In this document: positions 17,315 through 26,350 of the stretch, in pieces
How the letters are laid out: the number at the start of each line of letters is the position of its first letter
Numbering within the stretch: position 1 is the first letter of the stretch
NCBI GenBank assembly: GCA_913055765.1
Contig: CAJXKI010000004.1
Location: 1-36,999 of the forward strand
Direction: 5' to 3'
Source: an uncultured Ectothiorhodospiraceae bacterium
GTDB taxonomy: Bacteria > Pseudomonadota > Gammaproteobacteria > Nitrococcales > Halorhodospiraceae
Length of the DNA stretch: 36,999 nt
Notes under the pieces: model-generated
What the model saw: the letters and a program-made list of their open reading frames with translations, nothing else
Told to the model about the DNA's origin: nothing
Database searches by the model: none
Program-made: the position numbers and the translations under genes

Positions 17315-18291
17315 GCGCCCCCCGCGAAGTGGTCGTAGCCCTCGGGCTCGAGGGCCGAGACGGCGCCATCGGCGTCCTCGCCGCGCAGCCCCGGGGTCGC
17401 CTCCACCGTACCCACGCGGGTGAGCGGGGTCATCAGGCGCTCGCCCAGCCGGGCCATCTCCTCCGCCTCCACCGACGGCGGCAGGGTCAGGCACAGCTCG
17501 TAGTCGTCGCCGCCGTAGAGCGCGTGGCGCAGCGTGCCGCCCTCGGCGAGGAACGCCGGCGAGCGCGGCAGCGCCGGCAGGCTCAGGGTGGCGCCAACGC
17601 CGCTCTCCTCCAGCACCCGGGCGAGGTCGGCGGCCAGGCCGTCGGAGATGTCGATGGCCGAGGTGGCCGTGTCGAGCAGGGCCTGCCCGGCGGCGAGCCG
17701 CGGCTCGGGGCGGAACAGACGCCCCACCAGGTAGGCCGGGTCACCGCTGACCGTGTCGCCGTCGCGCCCCTGCCACAGCTCTAGGCCGCGGGCGGCATCC
17801 CCCAGGGTGCCGGTCACCCAGATCCCGTCACCGGGGCGCGCGCCGCTGCGGCGCAGCCCCATGGCGTCGCTGACCCAGCCCAGCGCGGTGACGGAGACGG
17901 CGGTGGGGCCGTGGGTGGTGTCGCCGCCGACCAGGGCCACGCCGTAGCGGTCGGCCAGCGTCTTGAAGCCCGCGCTGAAGCGCTCCAGCCACGCCCGGTC
18001 CGGCTCCGGCAGGGTCACCGACAGCAGCGCCCAGGCCGGCCGCGCGCCGACGGCGGCCAGGTCGCTGAGGTTGACGGCCAGCACGCGGTGGCCGAGCGCC
18101 TCGGGCGGGATGTCCGCCGGGAAGTGGACACCGGCCACCAGGGTGTCGCAGCAGGCGGCCAGCCGGCCGTCGGCAGCCACATCGAGCAGCGCCGCGTCAT
18201 CGCCGACGCCGAGCTCGACGCCGTCGCGCTGCGCGGTCAGCGCGTGGAAGTGGCGCCGGATCAGCGCCGCTTCGCCTCCCCCCACGGGCAC
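17311..18291 (-). CDS. thiL: Thiamine-monophosphate kinase
   Basis: ThiL phosphorylates thiamine phosphate to the active cofactor thiamine diphosphate with ATP. The 326-residue product shows the ThiL/AIR-synthase fold motifs: GVGDDAALLD near the N-terminus (Mg/ATP), NLSDLAAVGARP and GGDTTHGP. A later IDISDGLAADLA segment follows. Normal length. GTG 18291 shares one base with the nusB stop (TAGTG); the gene is overlapped at its end by pgpA. Confidence 0.95.
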   Translation of the reverse strand: MPVGGGEAALIRRHFHALTAQRDGVELGVGDDAALLDVAADGRLAACCDTLVAGVHFPADIPPEALGHRVLAVNLSDLAAVGARPAWALLSVTLPEPDRAWLERFSAGFKTLADRYGVALVGGDTTHGPTAVSVTALGWVSDAMGLRRSGARPGDGIWVTGTLGDAARGLELWQGRDGDTVSGDPAYLVGRLFRPEPRLAAGQALLDTATSAIDISDGLAADLARVLEESGVGATLSLPALPRSPAFLAEGGTLRHALYGGDDYELCLTLPPSVEAEEMARLGERLMTPLTRVGTVEATPGLRGEDADGAVSALEPEGYDHFAGGA

Positions 18292-18743
18292 TACGAACCT
18301 CGCTTGGCTTGACGCTCGGCGGCGCGCATCGGGACCGACTCCAGGAGGCGATCGAGCACGCCGTTGATGTAGCGATGGGACTGCTCGGCGCCGAAGCGGC
18401 GGGCCAGCCCCACCGCCTCGTCGATGATGACCCGGTACGGCACCTCAGGGCGCTCGGCCAGCTCGTAGGCGCCGAGCCGCAGGATGGCCCGCTCCACCGG
18501 ATCCAGCCGGTCCAGGGGGCGATCGAGCAGCTGCGACAGGCGCTCGTCGAGCTCCGGGGCCTGCTCTGTGACGCGGTAGATCAGCTCGCGGAAGTACGCC
18601 GTGTCGATGTCGCCGAGCCCGGCGGCGAGGAACTGGCGCTCGATGTCCCCGGCCGACTGCCCGGTGACGGCGTGCTGGTAGAGCGCCTGGACGAGCCTGG
18701 AGCGCGCCTTGGCGCGGCGCTTGCTTGCCTCTGCGTCCCCCAT
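18291..18743 (-). CDS. nusB: Transcription antitermination factor NusB
   Basis: NusB binds boxA RNA together with ribosomal protein S10 (NusE) and helps RNA polymerase read through rRNA operons. The 150-residue all-helical product has the family segments RLVQALYQ near the N-terminus and LRLGAYEL, then IDEAVGLARRFG and the C-terminal YINGVLDRL. ATG 18743 overlaps the ribH stop (TGATG). The upstream frame is within ribH and is rejected. A matching boxA is seen in the rRNA leader at 558-569. Confidence 0.95.
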   Translation of the reverse strand: MGDAEASKRRAKARSRLVQALYQHAVTGQSAGDIERQFLAAGLGDIDTAYFRELIYRVTEQAPELDERLSQLLDRPLDRLDPVERAILRLGAYELAERPEVPYRVIIDEAVGLARRFGAEQSHRYINGVLDRLLESVPMRAAERQAKRGS

Positions 18744-19213
18744 CAGGCCTCGAGCTGCCGCATGAGATCGACCATCTCCAGCGCCGAGAGCGCCGCCTCG
18801 GCGCCCTTGTTGCCGGCCTTGGTGCCGGCCCGCTCGATGGCCTGCTCCACGGTCTCCACCGTGAGCACACCGTAGGCGACCGGCACGCTGGTGCCCATCA
18901 TCGCCTGCGCCACCCCCTTGGTGCACTCGTTGGCGACGTACTGGTGGTGATCGGTGCCGCCGCGGATCACGGCGCCGAGGGCGACCACGGCATCGGCGCG
19001 AGCGGTGTCGGCCACGCGCTGCACGGCCAGCGGGAGCTCGAAGGAGCCGGGTACGCGGACCAGCTCCATGTGCTCCTCGGGCACGCCGTGGCGGCGCAGG
19101 GTGTCCGCGGCGCCATCGACGAGCCGATCGACGATCATGTCATTGAAGCGCGACGCCACCAGGGCGAAGCGCGCCCCCTGGGGCGCAATGAGTTGTCCTT
19201 CGGTTACTTGCAT
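18743..19213 (-). CDS. ribH: 6,7-dimethyl-8-ribityllumazine synthase
   Basis: RibH condenses ribitylaminouracil with dihydroxybutanone phosphate, the penultimate step of riboflavin synthesis, in an icosahedral or pentameric complex. The 156-residue product has the family features RFND near the N-terminus, [10 protein letters not shown], and [14 protein letters not shown] with the catalytic histidine region. Normal length. The start is ATG 19213. An 87-bp gap separates it from ribBX upstream, the largest gap inside the riboflavin group; nusB overlaps its end by one base. Confidence 0.96.
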   Translation of the reverse strand: MQVTEGQLIAPQGARFALVASRFNDMIVDRLVDGAADTLRRHGVPEEHMELVRVPGSFELPLAVQRVADTARADAVVALGAVIRGGTDHHQYVANECTKGVAQAMMGTSVPVAYGVLTVETVEQAIERAGTKAGNKGAEAALSALEMVDLMRQLEA

Positions 19214-19300
19214 GCCGGCTCCCTGAGGATGATTCGCTGAGACGCGCTGGCGCGCGGCGTAACCTACAGGCCCGCAGGGCCTACCGCAAGCACCGGCCCG

Positions 19301-20422
19301 TCACTCGGGGGTGACGTACTCGACCACCTCCATACCGAAGCCCGACAGGGCGTGCATCCGTCGCGGCGCGCTGAGCACCCGCATGCGGCGCACGCCCAGA
19401 TCGGTGAGGATCTGCGCGCCGATCCCGTAGGTGCGCAGGTCCTGGGGCGTCGCCTCGGCCTCGCGGCACGCCCCGCCGTCGCCCTGGTAGCAGCGCATGT
19501 GCTCGAGGATCTCGTGATTGGGGTCGGCGTTGCGCAGCACGACCACCACGCCCCCGTCGGCGGCGGCCACCTGGCGCAGGGCCGAGCGCAGCGGGAAGCC
19601 GCAGCGCGGCCCGGTAGCGCCGAGCAGGTCGGGGAGCGGGCTCTCCAGGTGGACGCGGACCAGCGCCGGCTCATCCGGGGTCACGCGGCCGCTGACCAGG
19701 GCGAAGTGCAGGGCGCCGCTGACGTGGTCCCGGTAGGTTTGCATGCGGAAGGTCCCGTACTCGGTGGGCAGCTCGCAGGCGCCGACGTGGTCCACCGAGC
19801 GCTCGTTGCGCACGCGGTAGGCGATCAGATCGGCCACGGTGCCGATCTTCAGCCCGTGCCCCCGGGCGAAGGCCATGAGGTCGTCCCGGCGCGCCATGGT
19901 GCCGTCCTCGTTGAGGATCTCGACGATGACCGCCGCCGGCTCGAAGCCGGCCAGGCGGGCCAGGTCGCAGCCGGCCTCGGTGTGGCCGGCCCGGGTCAGC
20001 ACGCCCCCGGGCTGCGCCATGAGCGGGAAGATGTGCCCCGGCTGGACCAGGTCCTCGGGCCTCGCCCTCGGCGCCACCGCCGCCTGCACGGTGCGCGCCC
20101 GGTCGGCGGCCGAGATCCCCGTGGTCACACCCTCCGCCGCCTCGATGGAGACGGTGAAGTTGGTGGTGCCCTGGGCCTCGTTGCTGTGGACCATCAGCGG
20201 CAGCCGCAGCTGATCGCAGCGCTCCTGGGTGAGCGTCAGGCAGATCAGCCCGCGCCCGTACCGGGCCATGAAGTTGATGTCCTCGGGCCGGACCAGGCTG
20301 GCCGGCATGACCAGGTCGCCCTCGTTCTCCCGGTCCTCGTCGTCGAGGATCACCGCCATGCGCCCGCAGCGCAGGTCGTCGACGATCTCCTCGATGCTGT
20401 TGAACGCCAACGTCTCGCTCAT
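19301..20422 (-). CDS. ribBX: RibBX: dihydroxybutanone-phosphate synthase with a degenerate RibA-like domain
   Basis: The N-terminal half (about residues 1-205) is 3,4-dihydroxy-2-butanone-4-phosphate synthase. It makes the four-carbon unit of riboflavin from ribulose 5-phosphate and shows the acidic site [11 protein letters not shown] and [13 protein letters not shown]. The C-terminal half has the GTP cyclohydrolase II fold (about 210-373), but the three zinc cysteines (CX10CXC) and the EGRNIGL segment are absent; the aligned region reads GPRCGF and NADPNHEIL. This matches the RibBX variant described from proteobacteria, in which the second domain lacks cyclohydrolase activity. A separate ribA would be needed elsewhere. 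ATG 20422 is chosen because GGAGG is ten bases upstream. The protein is 373 residues long. Confidence 0.93.
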   Translation of the reverse strand: MSETLAFNSIEEIVDDLRCGRMAVILDDEDRENEGDLVMPASLVRPEDINFMARYGRGLICLTLTQERCDQLRLPLMVHSNEAQGTTNFTVSIEAAEGVTTGISAADRARTVQAAVAPRARPEDLVQPGHIFPLMAQPGGVLTRAGHTEAGCDLARLAGFEPAAVIVEILNEDGTMARRDDLMAFARGHGLKIGTVADLIAYRVRNERSVDHVGACELPTEYGTFRMQTYRDHVSGALHFALVSGRVTPDEPALVRVHLESPLPDLLGATGPRCGFPLRSALRQVAAADGGVVVVLRNADPNHEILEHMRCYQGDGGACREAEATPQDLRTYGIGAQILTDLGVRRMRVLSAPRRMHALSGFGMEVVEYVTPE

Positions 20423-20426
20423 CCCC

Positions 20427-21089
20427 TCATCCACCTCCGAAGCCAGCCTGCCGCAGCCGCTCCAGGGTCAGCCCGCTGCCGTCCCCATCGGCGTCGGTGC
20501 CAGCACTGAGCAACCGCTCCACGTAGCGCGCCACCAGGTCCACCTCGATATTGACCGGGTCGCCGGCGCGGCGCTCGCCGAGGCTCGTCGCCTCGAGGGT
20601 GTGCGGGATGAGGTTCACCTCGAACGCCCGCCCGGCGACGGCGTTGACGGTCAGGCTCACCCCGGCCACGGCGATGGAGCCCTTAACCGCCACGTAGCGC
20701 CCCAGCCCCTCCGGGACGCGGAAGCGCCAGCGCTCGGAGCCGCCGGCCGGCTCCCGCGCCACCACCTCGCCGACGCCGTCCACGTGGCCGGTGACCAGGT
20801 GGCCGCCGAGCGGGGTGGCCGGGGTCACGGCGCGCTCGAGGTTGACCCGGCTGCCGCTGCGCAGCCCGTCGAGGGTGGTGCAGCGCAGGGTCTCGTCGGA
20901 GACATCGGCGCGAAGGCGCTCGCCCTCAATGGCGGCCACCGTCAGGCAGGCGCCGTCGACGGCGATGCTGTCGCCGAGCTGCACCTGCGCCAGGCCCAGC
21001 CCGGCGGCATCGAGCCACAGGGCGCGGCCACCGCCGCGGCCCTCGAGGGCGACCACCCGGCCCTGGGCTTCCACGATCCCGGTGAACAT
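20427..21089 (-). CDS. ribE: Riboflavin synthase, alpha subunit
   Basis: This enzyme dismutates two lumazine molecules to riboflavin and ribitylaminouracil (the gene is called ribC in E. coli). The 220-residue product begins MFTGIVEAQG and contains two similar barrel halves, each with a lumazine-binding signature (DSIAVDGACLTV and GSIAVAGVSLTVN). The start is ATG 21089, the universal family start; the frame upstream is not used. It is four bases downstream of ribD and four bases upstream of ribBX. Confidence 0.96.
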   Translation of the reverse strand: MFTGIVEAQGRVVALEGRGGGRALWLDAAGLGLAQVQLGDSIAVDGACLTVAAIEGERLRADVSDETLRCTTLDGLRSGSRVNLERAVTPATPLGGHLVTGHVDGVGEVVAREPAGGSERWRFRVPEGLGRYVAVKGSIAVAGVSLTVNAVAGRAFEVNLIPHTLEATSLGERRAGDPVNIEVDLVARYVERLLSAGTDADGDGSGLTLERLRQAGFGGG

Positions 21090-21093
21090 GCGC

Positions 21094-22212
21094 CTAGACC
21101 AACCTTGCCGTGATGCGGATTTCCTCGCCCACCCGGCGGACATCGGCGAACTGCAGCGGCTGCCGCTGCGCCATGGCGTCGATGCCCGGCAGCGCGAGCA
21201 GCGGCTGCGCGGCGTCGCCCATCAGGTGCGGCGCGGTGTAGACCAGCAGCTCATCGGCCAGGCCGCCGGCCACCCACGCCCCGGCCAGCGTCGGGCCGGC
21301 CTCCAGCCACACCTCGTTGACCTCGCGCCCGGCGAGGGCCCTCAGGACGGCCGCTGGCTCGAGACCGCCCTCGGCGAGCGGCAGGGCCTGCAGCTCGGCG
21401 CCGCGGGCCTGCAGCGCCTCGGCCCGGGCGCTGTCGACGTGCGGGCCGTGGCAGAGCAGCACCGGCCCCGGTGCCCGGAGCAGCGCCGCCCCCGGCGGCG
21501 TGCTCAGGCGCGGGTCGACGACCACCCGCAGCGGCTGGCGCTCCGCCGGCACGGCCGGCGCCACGTCGCGGGCGTCGAGGCGCGGGTCATCGGCGCGCAC
21601 CGTCCCCGCCCCGGTAACCACCGCCGCCGCCTGCGCCCGGCCGCGGTGGACGTCCCGCCGGGCCGCCGCCGAGGTGATCCAGCGGCTCTCGCCGGAGGCC
21701 ATGGCAGTACGCCCGTCGAGGCTCGCCGCCACCTTGACCGTCACCCACGGCCGACCGCCGGCGATCCGGCGCAGGAAACCGCGGTTCAGGGCCTCGGCGT
21801 CGGCGCCGAGCACTCCCTCCCGGACCGGGATCCCGGCCGCCTCGAGCTGGGCGATGCCGCTGCCGGCCACCTGCGGGTTGGCATCGCGGTGGCCGATCAC
21901 CACGCGGGCCACACCGGCGTCGATCAGCGCCCGGCTGCACGGTGGGGTCCGCCCGTAGTGGGCGCAGGGCTCCAGCGTGACGTAGGCCGTCGCCCCGGCG
22001 GCCGCGCCGCCGGCGGCCTGCAGCGCCGCCGCCTCGGCGTGGGGGCCGCCCGCGCGCTCGTGGGCGGCCTCGGCCACCACGCGGCCGTCGCGGACCACCA
22101 CGCAGCCGACGCGCGGATTCGGATGCGGCGGCGGGAAGGCCGCCGCCGCCAGCCGCACGGCGCGGGCCATCCAGTGCTGGTCCGGGCAGCGCTCGCTACT
22201 CGCCGTCGCCAC
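21094..22212 (-). CDS. ribD: Bifunctional riboflavin deaminase/reductase RibD
   Basis: RibD carries out steps two and three of riboflavin synthesis: deamination of the pyrimidine ring and reduction of the ribosyl side chain. The 372-residue product has an N-terminal cytidine-deaminase-like zinc domain (His58-Ala-Glu60, then Cys83 and Cys92 in [12 protein letters not shown]) and a C-terminal DHFR-like reductase (about 150-370; [11 protein letters not shown]). GTG 22212 is preferred, with a 17-base overlap with nrdR. It adds a DQHWMARA segment like the DEYYMARA of E. coli RibD; ATG 22170 is the shorter alternative. No FMN riboswitch was recognised upstream. Confidence 0.94.
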   Translation of the reverse strand: MATASSERCPDQHWMARAVRLAAAAFPPPHPNPRVGCVVVRDGRVVAEAAHERAGGPHAEAAALQAAGGAAAGATAYVTLEPCAHYGRTPPCSRALIDAGVARVVIGHRDANPQVAGSGIAQLEAAGIPVREGVLGADAEALNRGFLRRIAGGRPWVTVKVAASLDGRTAMASGESRWITSAAARRDVHRGRAQAAAVVTGAGTVRADDPRLDARDVAPAVPAERQPLRVVVDPRLSTPPGAALLRAPGPVLLCHGPHVDSARAEALQARGAELQALPLAEGGLEPAAVLRALAGREVNEVWLEAGPTLAGAWVAGGLADELLVYTAPHLMGDAAQPLLALPGIDAMAQRQPLQFADVRRVGEEIRITARLV

Positions 22213-22666
22213 GCTGGTGCCGCTCCAGGCCCTCGATGACCTCGCGGAAGGCGCCGACGTCCTCGAAACGCCGGTAGACCGAGGCGAACCGGACGTAGGC
22301 GACCACGTCGAGCTCACGCAGCTCCGCCATAACGTACTCGCCGATGGCGTTGGCCGCCACCTCACGCTCGCCGGCCCCGGAGGCCCGCCGGCACACGCGG
22401 CGCACCGCCGCCTCCACGGCCTCGGTCTCCACCGGGCGCTTCTCGAGGGCCCGCCGGAAGCCGAGGCGCAGCTTGTCCTCGTCGAAGGGCTCGCGCCGCC
22501 CGTCGGACTTCACGACCCGGGGCATGACCAGCTCCGGCGTCTCGTGCGTGGTGAAGCGCTCGCCGCAGGCCGGGCACTGGCGCCGGCGCCGCACCTGCTC
22601 GCCCTCCCCGGCCAGGCGGGAATCGACTACGCGGGTATCCGGGTGCTGGCAGTAGGGGCAGCGCAT
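22196..22666 (-). CDS. nrdR: Transcriptional repressor NrdR
   Basis: NrdR represses ribonucleotide reductase genes according to the ATP/dATP level. The 156-residue product has the N-terminal zinc ribbon with Cys3, Cys6, Cys31 and Cys34 and a central ATP-cone domain (about 49-139). The start is ATG 22666. Typical length. It leads the ribD-ribE-ribBX-ribH-nusB group and follows glyA by 127 bp, an order seen in many proteobacteria. No NrdR box and no nrd genes were found in the window, so its targets are elsewhere. Confidence 0.96.
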   Translation of the reverse strand: MRCPYCQHPDTRVVDSRLAGEGEQVRRRRQCPACGERFTTHETPELVMPRVVKSDGRREPFDEDKLRLGFRRALEKRPVETEAVEAAVRRVCRRASGAGEREVAANAIGEYVMAELRELDVVAYVRFASVYRRFEDVGAFREVIEGLERHQRGDGE

Positions 22667-22691
22667 AGGCCTCGAGACGACACGGGCGGTT

Positions 22692-22778
22692 GCCGAGCGG
22701 CGCCCAGGCCCAGGTGGCCCTGGACGGCCCGGGGCAGGCCAGCCTCCCACCCGTGCCCGCGGCTTGCAACCGCTCGGC
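22692..22778. other. Long-range inverted repeat between glyA and nrdR
   Basis: GCCGAGCGG (22692-22700) pairs perfectly with CCGCTCGGC (22770-22778), enclosing about 69 nt with shorter GC-rich dyads. It fills the 127-bp gap between the glyA stop and nrdR start. It may fold as a partial terminator or attenuator for glyA transcripts; there is no T-tract. Confidence 0.35.
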
Positions 22779-22793
22779 GGAGGCCGGGCCCGA

Positions 22794-24044
22794 TCAGCTG
22801 TAGACCGGGAACGTCCGGCAGATCTGCTCGACCTCGCCGCGGACCCGCTCGACGACGCTCTCGTCACCCATGTTGTCGAGGATATCGCAGATCCAGTCGG
22901 CCAGGCGGGTCGCCTCGGCCTCCTGGAAGCCGCGGGTCGTGATCGCCGGCGTCCCGATGCGCAGGCCGCTGGTGACGAACGGCGACTGGGGATCGTTGGG
23001 CACGGTGTTCTTGTTCACCGTGATGTTCGCCCGGCTGAGCGCCTCGTCGGCGTCCTTGCCGGTGAGCCCCTTCGGCGTCAGGTCCATGAGGAAGAGGTGG
23101 TTGTCGGTGCCTCCGGAGACCACGTTGTAGCCGCGCTCGATGGCGCGCGCCGCCATGGCGCGGGCGTTGGCCACCACCTGCTCCTGGTACTGCCGGAACG
23201 CCGGGTCCAGGGCCTCCTTGAAGGCCACGGCCTTGCCGGCGATGGCGTGCATCAGCGGCCCGCCCTGGGTGCCGGGGAAGACCAGCGACTGGAACTTCTT
23301 CTCCAGCTCCGGGTTGGAGCGGGCCAGGATCAGCCCGCCGCGGGGGCCGCGCAGGGTCTTGTGGGTGGTGGTGGTAACGGCGTCGGCGTAGGGCACCGGG
23401 TTGGGGTAGACGCCGGCGGCGACCAGGCCGGCCACGTGGGCCATGTCCACCAGCAGGTAGGCGCCCACGGAGTCGGCGATATCGCGCAACCGGGACCAGT
23501 CGACCACCTGGGAGTAGGCGGAGAAGCCGCCGATGATCATCCTCGGGCGGTGCTCGTCGGCCAGGCGCTGGATCTCTCCGTAGTCGATCTGGCCGTCGTC
23601 GTCGATGCCGTACTGCACGGCGTTGAAGAGCTTGCCGGAGAAGTTGACCTTGGCGCCGTGGGTGAGGTGGCCGCCGTGGTCGAGGCTCATCCCGAGGATG
23701 GTGTCGCCGGGGTTGAGCAGGGCGTGGAAGACCGCGGCATTGGCCTGGGAGCCGGAGTGCGGCTGGACGTTGGCGTAGTCGGCGCCGAAGAGCTCCTTGG
23801 CACGGTCGATGGCGAGCCGCTCGGCGACGTCGACGTGCTCGCAGCCGCCGTAGTAGCGCTTGCCGGGATAGCCCTCGGCGTACTTGTTGGTCAGCACGCT
23901 GCCCTGCGCCTCGAGCACGCGCGGGCTGGCGTAGTTCTCGGAGGCGATCAGCTCGATGTGATCCTCCTGGCGCTGGCGCTCGTCCGCCATGGCGGCGGCC
24001 AGCTCGGGGTCGAACCCCGCGATGGTCATATCACTGGAGAACAT
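22794..24044 (-). CDS. glyA: Serine hydroxymethyltransferase
   Basis: GlyA is a PLP enzyme that interconverts serine and glycine while loading tetrahydrofolate with a one-carbon unit. The 416-residue product has IELIASENY near the N-terminus, the HSGSQAN segment and the PLP lysine Lys229 in [14 protein letters not shown]. Normal length. ATG 24044 has AAGGAG five bases upstream. It is the first gene of the long minus-strand block and probably has its own promoter at about 24090; the one-carbon and purine link with purC is metabolic, not positional. Confidence 0.97.
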   Translation of the reverse strand: MFSSDMTIAGFDPELAAAMADERQRQEDHIELIASENYASPRVLEAQGSVLTNKYAEGYPGKRYYGGCEHVDVAERLAIDRAKELFGADYANVQPHSGSQANAAVFHALLNPGDTILGMSLDHGGHLTHGAKVNFSGKLFNAVQYGIDDDGQIDYGEIQRLADEHRPRMIIGGFSAYSQVVDWSRLRDIADSVGAYLLVDMAHVAGLVAAGVYPNPVPYADAVTTTTHKTLRGPRGGLILARSNPELEKKFQSLVFPGTQGGPLMHAIAGKAVAFKEALDPAFRQYQEQVVANARAMAARAIERGYNVVSGGTDNHLFLMDLTPKGLTGKDADEALSRANITVNKNTVPNDPQSPFVTSGLRIGTPAITTRGFQEAEATRLADWICDILDNMGDESVVERVRGEVEQICRTFPVYS

Positions 24045-24089
24045 CTCTGCTCCTTGCTCGGCTAGGATCCGGCGTTCGAGTATCGCCGT

Positions 24090-24095
24090 AGTATA
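24090..24095 (-). promoter_or_regulatory. Probable -10 element of the glyA promoter
   Basis: TATACT on the minus strand lies 46 nt before the glyA start codon in an AT-richer patch of the glyA/hemolysin III intergenic region. The -10 is good (five of six), but the -35 region (TCGGAC at 17 nt) matches poorly, so an activator may be involved. No riboswitch fold was recognised. Confidence 0.42.
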
Positions 24096-24253
24096 ACGAA
24101 AATCCGCGACTGGTCCGAGCCACCCCCTAGGAGCGCTTATATAGCCCCCGGCGCGGGCGTCGAGGCAGGCACGCCCGGCGAGCCCCGCCAGGCCCGCCGT
24201 CCGCGGGGACCGCCGCCTGGTCCCGCGCCCTCGGCCCGCCTAGACTCCCAGGC

Positions 24254-24916
24254 ATGAGCCTGCGCGCCCGCCCCTACAGCCGGATCGAGCAGCTCGCGGA
24301 CCGGATCCTGCACCTCGCCGCCCTCATCGCCGCCGTGATCGCGGCCGCGCTCGCCATCGCCCTGGCCCTCCGCCGCGGCGACGCCACCCTCGTGGCCAGC
24401 GTCAGCCTCTACGGCCTCGCCCTGATCACGCTCTTCGCCGTCTCCGGGGCGTGCAACTACTACCTCGCCGACCGGCACTCGCGGTGGGCCGAGCGGCTCC
24501 AGCGGCTCGACCACGCGGCGATCTTCCTCATGGTCGCCGCCACCTACACCCCCTTCGCCGCCAGCGCCCTGGCACCCCCCTACGGATCGGCCCTGCTGGT
24601 CTTCGCCTGGGGCGTGGCCCTGCTCGGCATCGGCGCCAAGCTCCTGCCTTCCCGCCCCCCGGGACGGGGCTTCTCGATCGCCCTCTCCCTGCTGCTGGGC
24701 TGGTCGATCGTGGCGGTCCTCGGCCCGCTGGCCGCCGCCATCCCGACGACGGCGCTGGTGCTGCTGGCCGCCGGCGGGGCCCTCTACAGCGCCGGGGTGC
24801 TGCTCTACCTCTGGCACCGGCTGCCCTTCCACCACGTGGCGTGGCACAGCCTGGTCATCGCCGCCGCTGCGTGCCACTATGCCGCCGTCCTCACCGGCGT
24901 CGTCCTGGCGCCGTAG
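24254..24916 (+). CDS. Hemolysin III family (PAQR-like) membrane protein
   Basis: The 220-residue integral membrane protein has about seven predicted transmembrane helices. It carries the PAQR/hemolysin III marks: LDHAAIFLMVAATYTP in the middle and the C-terminal HHVAWHSLVIAAAACHY with conserved histidines that probably bind a metal. It resembles E. coli YqfA (TrhA) in size and layout. Homologues are tied to membrane-lipid homeostasis; despite the family name, hemolytic activity should not be assumed. It is divergent from glyA and followed after 83 bp by a cation exchanger gene. Confidence 0.88.
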   Translation: MSLRARPYSRIEQLADRILHLAALIAAVIAAALAIALALRRGDATLVASVSLYGLALITLFAVSGACNYYLADRHSRWAERLQRLDHAAIFLMVAATYTPFAASALAPPYGSALLVFAWGVALLGIGAKLLPSRPPGRGFSIALSLLLGWSIVAVLGPLAAAIPTTALVLLAAGGALYSAGVLLYLWHRLPFHHVAWHSLVIAAAACHYAAVLTGVVLAP

Positions 24917-24999
24917 CCGAGACCGCCGTGGCGCCGCCGCCCCAGGCCGATGGCGGCGCAGACCCGCCCAGGGAGCGACAAGGCCTCGAGCACGCCGCC

Positions 25000-26061
25000 A
25001 TGACCGAGCTGCTGCTGTTCTCCGCCGGCCTCGCCGCCGTCCTCGGCGGCGGCGAGCTCCTCGTCCGCGGCGCCGCCCAGCTCGCCGGGCGGCTCGGGGT
25101 CTCGCCGCTGATCATCGGCCTCACCGTAGTCGCCTTCGGCACCAGCGCCCCCGAGCTGGCCATCACCCTGCGCGCCGCCTTCACCGAGCACGCCGCCGAC
25201 CTCGCCCTGGGCAACGTCGTCGGCAGCAACATCGCCAACATCCTCCTCGTCCTCGGCCTCGCCGCCACCCTCGCGCCCATCGCCGTCGCCCGGCGGCTCA
25301 TCCGCATCCACGTGCCGGTCATGATCGCCGTCTCCCTGCTCGTGGCCGGGCTCGCCGTCGCCGGCGACCTCGGGCCGGCCCAAGGCGCCGTCCTCCTCCT
25401 CGCCCTCGCCGCCTACCTGGTGCTGACCGTACGCTGGGACCGGCAGCAGGTAGCGCCCGACGAGGCCCCGGGAGACGGCTCGATACCGGGCGCGGCCCTG
25501 CGGCTCCTGCTCGGTATCCCGCTGCTCGCCGGCGGCTCGTTCCTGCTGGTCGAGGCCGCTGCAGCCATCGCCACGGCACTCGGCATCAGCGAGCTGGTCA
25601 TCGGGCTGACCCTGGTGGCGGTGGGCACCTCGGTGCCCGAGCTCGCCACCAGCCTGGTGGCCATGGCGCGCGACGACCGGCAGATGGCGGTGGGCAACGC
25701 CGTGGGGAGCAACATCTTCAACCTGCTCGCGGTGCTCGGCTGCGCCGCCCTGCTGGCACCAGGGGGCGTCCACGTGGCCCGGCAGGCGCTGGTCTTCGAC
25801 CTCCCGGTCATGCTCGCCGCGGCCTTCGCGTGCCTGCCGGTGTTCTTCACGGGGCACACCATCGCGCGCTGGGAGGGGGTGCTGTTCCTCGGCTACTACG
25901 CCGTCTACTGCGCCTTCCTCTTCCTCGCCGCCACGCAGCACCCGGCGCTGCCCCTGCTCAGCGCGGCGATGCTCGGCCTCGTGATCCCGCTGACCGTGGC
26001 AACCCTGGCGGTGGGCGCCCGGCGCGAGCTGCGTCGCCGCCGCCCCAGCCTGTATCGTTGA
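25000..26061 (+). CDS. Calcium/sodium antiporter of the CaCA family (YrbG-like)
   Basis: This inner-membrane exchanger probably swaps Ca2+ for Na+ or H+. The 353-residue product has about ten transmembrane helices in two homologous halves. Each half carries an alpha-repeat: GTSAPELAITL with GNVVGSNIAN in the first, and GTSVPELATSL with GNAVGSNIFN in the second. The acidic residue in each GTSxPE and the Asn in GSN are the known ion ligands. ATG 25000 puts the first helix at the N-terminus; the longer open frame upstream runs through the hemolysin III gene and is chance. For a halophile, Na+-driven exchange would be a natural role (inference). Confidence 0.93.
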   Translation: MTELLLFSAGLAAVLGGGELLVRGAAQLAGRLGVSPLIIGLTVVAFGTSAPELAITLRAAFTEHAADLALGNVVGSNIANILLVLGLAATLAPIAVARRLIRIHVPVMIAVSLLVAGLAVAGDLGPAQGAVLLLALAAYLVLTVRWDRQQVAPDEAPGDGSIPGAALRLLLGIPLLAGGSFLLVEAAAAIATALGISELVIGLTLVAVGTSVPELATSLVAMARDDRQMAVGNAVGSNIFNLLAVLGCAALLAPGGVHVARQALVFDLPVMLAAAFACLPVFFTGHTIARWEGVLFLGYYAVYCAFLFLAATQHPALPLLSAAMLGLVIPLTVATLAVGARRELRRRRPSLYR

Positions 26062-26091
26062 GGCGGTACCCGAGCCACTAGGGAGGGCCCG

Positions 26092-26184
26092 ATGACGAGG
26101 CGTACCCCCACCCCCGCCGAGCGGGGCGGGCAGCGAGGCCCGGCAGGCGAGCGGCAGGAGGCCGTCCACCCATGCCGGGGCTGA
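26092..26184 (+). CDS. Possible 30-residue leader peptide
   Basis: ATG 26092 has GGGAGGG (26081-26087) just upstream and opens a 30-codon frame ending at TGA 26182-26184. It overlaps the start of the 50-residue membrane ORF by 13 bases in another frame. The product (MTRRTPTPAERGG...) is basic and Pro/Gly-rich, with no recognisable domain. It could be an upstream coupling or leader ORF, or no gene at all. Confidence 0.25.
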   Translation: MTRRTPTPAERGGQRGPAGERQEAVHPCRG

Positions 26185-26324
26185 TCCTGCTCCTGGCCGT
26201 GTCCGTGCTGGTCGGCGCCGGCGTGGCCGTGCGCGAGCGCTCGGAGGTGATCAGCAACACCGCCTTCCTCCTGGCGGCGGCGCTGCTGGTGCTCGCGGTC
26301 CTCGCCTTCGCCCGGGTCGTCTGA
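26172..26324 (+). CDS. Small two-helix membrane protein, unknown function
   Basis: This 50-residue ORF starts at ATG 26172 with AGGAGG (26156-26161) ten bases upstream. The product is almost all hydrophobic: one helix (about residues 3-20), a charged turn VRERSEV with two Arg and two Glu, and a second helix (about 29-48). Such a hairpin fits a small inner-membrane protein. It lies 110 bp downstream of the Ca2+/Na+ exchanger on the same strand, so it may be co-transcribed and act on that transporter or on the membrane. No family is recognised. Codon bias matches its neighbours. Confidence 0.6.
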   Translation: MPGLILLLAVSVLVGAGVAVRERSEVISNTAFLLAAALLVLAVLAFARVV

Positions 26325-26350
26325 GCCCGCCGGCGAGGGGGCAGCCGCGC

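Noticed and set aside
21094..22300. FMN riboswitch in front of the riboflavin genes
   Set aside because: ribD overlaps nrdR and there is no free leader for an RFN element; the 87-bp ribBX-ribH gap shows no RFN-type conserved core.
22764..24065. Plus-strand open frame opposite glyA
   Set aside because: glyA has complete catalytic motifs on the minus strand; this frame is its shadow.
24131..24144. NrdR-box-like sequence GCTTATATAGC upstream of glyA
   Set aside because: The core is one base short of the NrdR consensus and there is only one copy; NrdR boxes usually come in pairs.
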